NCBI GenBank assembly: GCA_963853835.1
Contig: OY970820.1
Location: 31,644,873-31,708,872 of the forward strand
Source of the DNA: Calendula officinalis
Lineage: Eukaryota; Streptophyta; Magnoliopsida; Asterales; Asteraceae
Length of the DNA: 64,000 nt
Direction of reading: 5' to 3'
Shown: positions 56,440 to 64,000 of the stretch, in pieces
Layout of the letters: each line of letters opens with the position of its first letter
Position numbering within the stretch: the stretch's first letter is position 1
The notes under the pieces: model-generated
What the model was told of the DNA's origin: nothing
What the model saw: the letters and a program-made list of their open reading frames with translations, nothing else
The model's database searches: none
Made by a program: the position numbers and the translations under genes

Positions 56440-56949
56440 TGTTAGGTCACAACAACCCTGGTTTATAATGTTAATTGATAGATTATTATACTTAGAGAAA
56501 TATTAGAGTGATAACACAAGAATATAGTCAATGTATAAATCCACTGAGTGTGGCTTTTTGCGGAATAACAAGACCACTGATCAATTACAAAAGATGTGAA
56601 TGTGTAAAGTAAATTGGTAAGTACTCCTTTGCAAGATGATCTCTATTTATAATGTTATAGAGATCTTACATGATGAGCAAAGGAGTAACCGAAGGACTAA
56701 GTAAGGGAAATGGCTAAGATCAAGGGATTTGATCTTAGTCCGTTACTATACTGAGTATCACTCAGTCCTTCTACTCAGTCCTTGTACTCAGTATCACTAT
56801 CTGATACTGAGTACTGATACCGAGTTCCAATACTGATCACTCAGTATCAGACCTAAACTTAACTATATTATTCTACATATTAATCAAAGCTAGTCTAGGT
56901 TGTTTTTGTTATCTTAAGATCCAAAGGGGCAAGGCTTTTTGCCTTAACA
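56440..56949 (-). repeat. Right (5') LTR of element B
   Basis: 510 bp, followed on + by the TSD ATCTT (56950-56954) and then the env-like ORF of element C. Confidence 0.97.
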
Positions 56950-56954
56950 ATCTT

Positions 56955-59072
56955 CTTCTTCAGTAGTAGCCAAGGTGGTTGCTACTGGTGTGATTGTTGT
57001 GGTTTCTACTGGTGTGATTTCTACTGTTGTACTTTCAGGTTCATACACCACAACTTGTTGATTTTCATTTACTACTGGTGAGGTTGTTGTTGGAGTTACT
57101 ACTGCTAGGGCATCAGTAGTATCCATAAATTCTTCTTCTGGTACAGTTACTACTGGCATTTCTTCTTCTTCAATAGGGCAGTAGTAACAACCTCTTGATC
57201 CTTATTTTCTTCAATTTCCATTGGATCAGTAGTCTCAATAACTTCAGTAGTAACTGGTGAGTTTATTTGTTCTGCAGTTTGTGATTGGTTTGCAGACACA
57301 AATACATCCTCATCCAGATTTTCCATTTCTTTATACAGGTTTTCATCAATACTTTGACCTGTTTCACCATGGACCTCTTTTAAGTTTATAAGGGCTGCTG
57401 CTGCAATTGATTGGTCAATCATCCCTTGAATTTGATCTTTCTCCCCTTAGTGATCTCAACTTATTGAGCCTCACTATCAGCAAGTTTTCTTTGTAGTTTC
57501 CTGATCAAATTGGATTGTTTTTGAAGCCTAAGCTCGAACCTCTTCTGTCTTCTGTTCAAGGTATTGATGTAGTGCTTCATGTTGGGCATGGTTTTCCCTT
57601 GATTATTCAATAGACTCAGACAATGTTGTACAGTGGTTTTAAGGTTTTCCTTCCTATCCGTCAATTTAGTTTGTTTAATACTGCCCTCAGCCCATTTGGG
57701 TGGATCATTGGGCTCATTTGGTACATTGGTTTGAAGGTTTTCCATCCTATCCGTCAATTCAGTTTGGTCAGTTCTACCCTTATCACTTCTTGGTGATAAA
57801 TTGGGTTGTTTGGACACTCTCTTCTTCCTAGAAGAAGCAGTAGTGCCCCCCTTGTGGTTTCTTGGCACCGGGGTCCTCTCAGTAACTCCTCAAATTCTGA
57901 GTCATCACTAAGAGTTGCCGAGGTCTGGGTCCTAATTATGTTCTCACTATCATGTGCACCCACCTTTGGGGCATCAGTAGTGAGAGCCCTTTCCTCATGT
58001 CCTCTATCCTCCTTGGAGGACAACCCTTGGAGTCTGGGGTTTGACTCAATTTGTCCTCTGGTGTCCTTTAAGGAAGATTTCTTTCTTTTATATGTTTTAG
58101 ATATTTGTTTGGCTATGGTCTGGTCTTCCTCAGAGTGAAGAGTAGCACTCTGGGATTAATCTCATGTACCTGGGACACATTCAGGACATCTGTTGGTTCA
58201 TTTAATTGAGTGGACTGAATTGGTTCTGTATGGGCTGTATTTAGTGGAGGAGTTGGTTGGGGTTCAATGGGGTGACTTGAACCTTCTCCAGTTGGGGGTT
58301 GATCATAGATCATGTTTGGAAATAATGGAGTTTCTTTACCAGAAAAATTAAACCTTTTTCTCATATTTGCATACACCTTTTTGTTTAATTTTGGTGTAAT
58401 AAAAATGTTTTTAGGAACAGAAAGATTTTGTAATTCACAATTTATTATATGAGTTAGGAATCTTGGATACATTAAAAATTTTGAAGATGATAAATTTCCA
58501 AGCATTCCTTCAAAGATCATATTTGAAAAATTAAAGACTTGTCCTGTGCTCAGACAAACAATAGCAGAAGCTATTGACTTGTTGAACTCATTCCAAGTGC
58601 TTCTTTTTGGAGAGATGCAGTGTTGAATAATATGAACTAAAAACTTCCATTGGGGTGAAAGAAGACCCTTTTGAAATGTTACAATATCTAATCTTTCTTC
58701 ATACCCCATTTTTTGTAAAACGTCAACAAGATCCTCCTTTGGTAAAGAGAACATACCTGACTCATCATTGAGTTGAAGATGGTGTCTGATTGTTTGTTCA
58801 GTGATAATGATAGACTTTCCATCTACAGTTGATTTGATCTTGGACAAGGTTGAATCTTCAGTTCGTTCAGCATTTGACCAGAAATCAACCAAGTGTTGTT
58901 GATATGCTTTAGGATTTATGGTGAGTGCAAACTTGATATATGAGTTTTTTAAGAACATTACAATAGGACGAAAATCCTTTGTACCATCTGGATTTCTCAA
59001 GAAAGCACACATGTTGTGAAATTCGGAAAATTTAATATCAGTTTTGATTTCGAGTGATTTTAGGGTTGCCAT
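56955..59072 (-). pseudogene. Env-like ORF of element C, N-terminal and middle parts
   Basis: It starts at ATG 59072 (MATLKSLEIKTDIKFSEFHN). The first 319 codons (to 58113) match the N-terminal block of element A (QLNDESGM, LLSPQWKFLVHIIQHC, NFSNMIFEGMLGNLSS). Frameshifts near 58113, 57870, 57450 and 57155 then separate a Glu/Lys/Thr-rich middle part, which is full of ACTACTG-type codons, up to the element B insertion. The C-terminal part is at 32021-33526. No signal peptide or membrane segment is evident, so envelope function is doubtful. Confidence 0.8.
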
Positions 59073-59569
59073 TGTGCTTGATTTTGATCTTTTGTTATGA
59101 ATCTTTCAGAGAGAGTGATCGTTTTGGCAAGAATTTCAAGTTTGTGAAAGGAATTGAGTTGTTACTGATGCAGGGTTTTGATCGGATTTTGCAGAGAGTA
59201 GGGTTTAGCGTAGGGTTTATCGAATCGAAGAGAAGATAATGCTAAACTAATCTCAGTCTTCTATTTATATTTTTCGATTAATCCTGCAAAATGACTAAAC
59301 TATCCTTCGAATAATAACCCAACGACTATTTTCATGAGGGTCAGTAATGTAATTTATGAATGTTCCAGATAACGGTCTATCAGTAGTAACTAAGTGTCAG
59401 TAGTAGAAACATCAGTAGTAACAATTATTTTTATACTTGACCTAATTCTACTGAGAAACCCTATCAGTACTAAATTATAGTAGAAGCATACATCAGTAGT
59501 AATAAATAACCAGTAGTAAAAGAACTTTGAATTATACAAAACACTTTACAAATGATTTTCTTTTGAGAC
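59073..59569 (-). other. Spacer between pol and env-like ORF of element C, motif-dense
   Basis: Non-coding. At least seven CAGTAGTA-type copies or close variants occur between 59340 and 59520, mirroring 14121-14265 in element A. The part next to 59073 looks like an untranslated leader. Confidence 0.75.
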
Positions 59570-62500
59570 TTAACTTATTAAAATCATTCCAATACTGCTA
59601 ACCAAAAAGCTGAATCTTCCTACATCAAATGCTTTTGTAAAAAGATCTGCCAATTGATTGTCAGTATGAATTTTCTCAACTTTAATTAATTTCTTTTCAT
59701 TGCAGTCCCTGATAAAGTGAAATCTGATTTCAATGTGTTTTGTTTTAGAGTGTTTTACTGGATTATTTACAATACTGATGGCACTTTGATTATCTATAAA
59801 AAATGGAGTTTTAAGGATAGAGATACCAAAGTCTAGTAGTTGATTTTGAATCCAAAGTACTTGAGCACATCAAGCAGATGCAGCTACATATTCTGCTTCA
59901 GCAGTTGATGTTGAAACATTGGTTTGTTGCTTGCATTGCCATGACACCAATCTTGATCCAAAGAACTGACATCCTCCAGTAGTAGATTTCCTGTCTTGAC
60001 ATTCACCACCATAATCACTATCCGTGTAAGCTACTAGTTCAAATGGTGATTCATGTGGATACCAAAGACCAAGAGAGGGTTTTCCCTTCAAGTATCTAAA
60101 GATTCTTTTGACAGCTTGCAAGTGTAATTCCTTAGGTCTTGCTTGATACCTGGCACATACACAAACACTATACATAATGTCAGGTCTTGATGTAGTTAAG
60201 TACATTAAGGAACCTATCATATATCTGTACAGGTGTTCATCTACATCCTCCCCCTCAACATCAGGATGTAGGTGTTTGTGTGTTTCCATTGGAGTACTTG
60301 CACTTTTGCTGTCTTTCATTGCAAATTTCTCTAAAATGTCTTTGACATATTTAGATTGATTGATCAAGATAACATATGATCTTTGATTTATTTGGAGTCC
60401 AAGAAAGAAATTCATTGGACCCATTGAGCTCATTTTGAACTTGATCTGCATTAACTCTTCAAATTCTTTGCATAGTTGATCATTTGTTGATCCAAAGATG
60501 ATATCATCTACATATATTTGAACCAGTAGTATATCATCTTTGACCCTTCTTGTGAACAATGTTTTGTCAATGGCACCTCTCTTGAAGTTATTCTTTAGTA
60601 AGTGTGATGACAATGTGTCATACCAAGCTCTTGGTGCATGATGAAGGCCATATAGAGCTTTGTCTAGCTTGTACACATAGTCATCATGTTCTGGATCTTC
60701 AAAGCCTGGGGGTTGGCATACATACACTTCTTCTTCGATTTTTCCATACAGGAAAGCACTTTTAACATCCATTTAGTAGACTTTAAATTTCTTGTAAGAA
60801 GCATATGCCAGAAATATCCTTATTGCTTCAATTCTGGCAACAGGTGCATATACTTCATCATAATCAATGCCTTCTTCTTGTGTGTATCCTTGGGCTACAA
60901 GTCTTGCTTTGTTTTTGATCACAATACCTCTTTCATCTTTCTTATTTCTGTAGATCCATCTTGTGCCAATGGCTCTTTTTCCTTTTGGTAGAGGTACAAG
61001 AGTCCATACAACTTGCAGCTTAAATTGAAGAAGTTCTTCTTGCATTGCTATGATCCAGTTTGAATCTTTCATAGCTTGTTGAATCTTCTTGGGTTCTTCC
61101 TGTGACAGAAAACATTCATACATGCATTCATTAGATATTAGACTTATGTTACAAACATTTGAATTTAATGAAGAGTTAAATTTGCTTCTTGTCTGCATGT
61201 TTGATTTGACATCACTTAGGATTAGGTCCAAAGGATGATTCTTTTCAGTTCTGGTTCCAGGGATTTTGTCAACTGAGACTTGAGAGTCTAGATTTGACTC
61301 ATTTGATTCAGGAATTTGTGCATCTGTCCATGTTTCTTCTTGATTGTTTGCATTTTGTGGAGTTTCATCATTGCTACTGGTGTCAGTAGTAACGTTCTCT
61401 TCATTGACCTCCAGAGGGTCATTGTTGTTACTGATATCGGTATTGAGTAGATCATCATCACAACTCTGAGGTTCGGGGTTACTACTGGGATCAGTAGTAT
61501 CTTCAGAATTTGTGTTATTACTGGTATCTATGAAATTAGGGTTACCCGAGTTACTATTGTCCTCAGTATCAACTGTGGGATCAGTATCAACTAAGATATA
61601 TTTCATGATTTCTTGTCTTCCACTTGATGATGGTCCTGTTTGTTGGCTTTTATTGTTTAAATCTCCTGTATTAAACTCATAATTAACATCAAAAGATTTT
61701 GTTAGATTATCAATGTTAAACAACCAATCTGGACCATTTCCTTGTTCATTCATCAGATTTTCATTAAAGGATACATTTACACTTTCTTCAATGATCCTTA
61801 GCCTTTTGTTGAACACTCTGTAAGATTTGCTTTGAGTTGAGTATCCTACAAATATTCCATCATCTGCTTTGCAGTCAATTTTACCAATTTGTTCTCTTGT
61901 AATTAAAATAGTACAAGGACAACCAAATGATTTTAAGAAACTTATTGATGGTTTTCTTTTATTGAAAAGTTCATAAGGTGTTTTAAAGTGAGGCTTAACT
62001 ATTAATACTCTGTTCTGAACATAACAAGCAGTATTAACAGCTTCAGCCCAAAAAGTTATTGGTAATTTTGAATCTGCAAGCATATATCTGGCTGCTTCAA
62101 TGATGGTTCTATTTCTTCTTTCAGCTACACCATTTTGTTGTGGAGTTCTTGGTGAGCTGTACTACCTGTCAATGCCCTTAAGATCACAAAAATCAATTAG
62201 GTTAGTATTTTTAAATTCAGTTCCATTATCACATCTAATTGCTTTCACTTTGAGATCTCTTGTATTTTCCAGCTTTACAATCAGATTCTTGATCATTTCA
62301 CTTGTTTCATCTTTGGTCCTAAGAAAGAAGACCCAAGTATATCTGAAAAAATCATCAGTAATAACAAGGCAGTATTGTTTCTTTCCAATGCTCATTACAT
62401 TTGTAGGTCCAAAAAGGTCCATATGTAAGAGCTGCAAAGGTTTAGAAATAGAGTTAATTGCTTTGGTTTTGTGAGAAGTCTTGTGTTGTTTACCTTTTAG

Positions 62501-63043
62501 GCAGGCAACACAATGATGATCACACATAAATTCTTTTTGTGGTAGACCAACTACCAAATTCTTTTTAAAATTTGTGTGACACATCCTTCTATGCCAAAGT
62601 TCTGATTCATTTGTGTTTGCCTTAGATATAAAACAGTTGATCTCATTTGATGAAATGAGTTCTCCCCCTATATCCAGGCAATACACATTGTTTCTCTTTG
62701 GAGTTCTTAAAACAACAAATTTTTCATCTAAAATAAAATCAGGAGAAAGAATGATGCACTCAACATCTGTAAAAAGAATTTTGTTCTTCTTATCACAAAC
62801 TTGTGAGACACTAACCAGATTATACTTAAGCTTAGCAACATAAAAGACATCATCAAAAGTAATCTTACCATTTGATACTGTACCTTTACCTATAATTTTA
62901 CCACCTCTTGGATTTTCTCCAAAAGCAACATATCCTCCTTCAAAAGACTTGAAATCTCTAAGTATTTGAATATTTCCAGTCATGTGTCTAGAGCATCCAC
63001 TATCAATATGCCATGTTCTACCTTCTTCAGGGATCTGGATACT
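59570..63043 (-). pseudogene. Pol of element C: protease, integrase, RT, RNase H, with three stops
   Basis: One reading frame with three nonsense codons: 62162-62164 (integrase, after FCDLKGIDR), 60773-60775 (RT, just before MDVKSAFLYG) and 59870-59872 (RNase H, after AEAEYVAASA). Domains are protease WHIDSGCSRHMTG, the gag-pre-integrase LWHRRMCHTNF, the integrase core (MDLFGPTNVMS, then CDNGTEF), RT with YVDDIIFGS and GLHHAPRAWYDTL, and RNase H with YTDSDYGG and RKSTTGGCQFFGS. It follows gag across a short gap containing a splice-acceptor-like TTTATGTGCAG. It is the same family as element A. Confidence 0.92.
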
Positions 63044-63108
63044 CTGCACATAAAGTAAAAGGATTAGTTAATTTTGGGAACCCAAGCTTGTTTTGTCTTG
63101 GGTTCATC

Positions 63109-64000
63109 CTATGAAGAGTAAGTCTTTGTAACTGAATGAGCCTTGTATGCAGTTTTATGCTTTGATGATTGATTAGTACTGATGTTCTTAGTTACTACTG
63201 ATCTAGGTTTATACCCGTAATTTTTGGCTTTTGAAAATTTTACTACTGATGGACCAGTAGTTTTTGGGTAATAAGAGTTTTGAGTATAGTCAGTAGTGTT
63301 TCTGTAGTTATACCAGACAACATTGTAATTAGGGTTTTTACCATTAGTAAACCTGGAATAGTTTCTACTGATGTTTGAAAACTTTGAATATTGAGGAAAT
63401 TGATTTTGTTTTCCATTGTTTTTGAAATAATTACTTTTGTTTGGACTTTTATACCTGATATTTTGCACAAATCGTGGTGCAGTTCTTCCAAATTTATGAG
63501 TTTCAACACATGGTTTTTTGAATTCTTTTTGTTTTGGTTTTTTAGATTCCTTTTCTTTTGTTTCTTTAATTTGTTTAAATTTTAATGCTTTTACCTTTTC
63601 TTTGTTGATGTTGAATTCTTTGAATTCTTGACTGTTAATAGGATTGAAGTGACAATTTTTAGCTATGTGGTTAACCTTATTACAAATTAAACATGATAAT
63701 TTTGTTGACTTAGCACTTTCAGGTTTTCTTTGTTCTTTTAACTGATTCAAATTTCTTTGATTTCCCCTTCTTAAAATTGTGGGTATATTTTCTAAATTGT
63801 ATTTTGGTGATTCAGTTTGATTTTGTGTTGTGTGAAAACTTGTATCATTTGATTCAGTTGTTTGATCATCATCAGAAGATTCATTTGATTCATTACTGGT
63901 TTCAGTTTCAGTTTGACTTTCAATTTTTAAATCATTTAAAACTCTTTCTGTGCTTGATTTGAGAGGAGGAATAAAGTTTGTTGGAGGTGGAACTGCATAA
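63109..64000 (-). pseudogene. gag of element C, C-terminal part, cut by the window edge
   Basis: An open frame from the window edge to a stop at 63109-63111. It shows a CCHC knuckle (CLICNKVNHIAKNC) and a basic Lys/Asn-rich tail matching 3830-4674 of element A. The stop lies about 16 codons before the gag end seen in element A, so it is probably a nonsense mutation. The N-terminal gag core is outside the window. Confidence 0.85.

Larger units (their letters stand above)
33532..56949 (-). mobile_element. Copia element B (Sirevirus-like) with three LTRs, carrying a LARD
   Basis: A second copia family inserted in element C, with TSD ATCTT at 33527-33531 and 56950-56954. Read on the minus strand the order is LTR, primer site, partial gag copy, LTR, primer site, gag, pol, spacer, env-like exons, polypurine tract, LTR. 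The outer TSD shows that the whole three-LTR array behaves as one insertion. The outer LTRs differ at about five of 509 positions by eye. Pol is fully open, but gag and the env-like ORF are each interrupted. Confidence 0.95.
31477..64000 (-). mobile_element. Copia element C (Sirevirus-like), carrying element B, runs off the window
   Basis: A relative of element A in opposite orientation. From left to right on + it shows the 3' LTR, polypurine tract, env-like ORF, spacer, RNase H, RT, integrase, protease and gag. The 5' LTR lies beyond 64000. The env-like ORF is split by element B with TSD ATCTT. Nonsense mutations occur in gag and pol, and frameshifts in the env-like part. Unlike element A it keeps the integrase core, so it shows what element A lost. 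Confidence 0.93.

Noticed and set aside
58100..58180. Donor-like CCCAGGTACATG in the env-like ORF of elements C and A as a second intron
   Set aside because: No convincing acceptor with a pyrimidine tract follows in either copy. A frameshift explains the frame change.

Overview
This window is a transposable-element-dense stretch of a eudicot plant nuclear genome. The evidence is AT-rich intergenic DNA, plant-type initiator-Met primer sites (TGGTATCAGAGC), Stowaway and PIF/Harbinger MITEs, a Helitron end, Sirevirus-like Ty1/copia elements with long downstream ORFs, and relics of plant-type cellular genes. The copia families resemble those I know from Asteraceae, but I cannot fix the species from sequence alone.

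Layout. 1-1304: intergenic DNA with a Stowaway MITE. 1310-18642: copia element A on +, with TSD GTTAT on both sides. Its gag-pol and downstream env-like reading frame are decayed. A Russian-doll set of LTR insertions (5071-11743, containing a solo LTR at 7163-11142, containing a solo LTR at 8741-10998) sits where its integrase core was. 18955-26226: a broken gene for a FRA3/5PTase12-14-like WD40 inositol-polyphosphate 5-phosphatase, split by a very young Ty3/gypsy Reina-like chromovirus (20369-25777, TSD GATTC, two LTR differences in 414 bp). 27550-27921: TRM112 on -, the only intact cellular gene I can support. 28200-31060: MITEs, a degenerate tRNA-Tyr, a 69-bp tandem duplication, a PIF/Harbinger derivative (TSD TAA) and a Helitron 3' end.

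31477 to beyond the right edge: copia element C on -, a relative of A. Element B, a second copia family on -, is inserted in C's env-like ORF (33532-56949, TSD ATCTT). A non-autonomous large-LTR element (LARD-like, 34356-44130, two 2788-bp LTRs, TSD GTATA) is inserted in B's env-like ORF. B has three LTRs and a second partial gag copy. Its 1118-codon pol frame is still open.

The observation I rate highest is that each retrotransposon family carries its own short motif at high density: ACTACTGA in A and C, ATACTGAG in B, TCTGAGT in the LARD. In the copia elements the motif lies in the LTRs, in non-coding spacers and inside coding sequence, in B in several reading frames and on both strands. 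This suggests selection on the DNA or RNA itself, for example as binding sites for an element-encoded factor. That function is inference. Other points of note are an intron-like gap in B's env-like ORF that preserves the reading frame, and splice-acceptor-like sequences at the gag/pol junction of both copia families.
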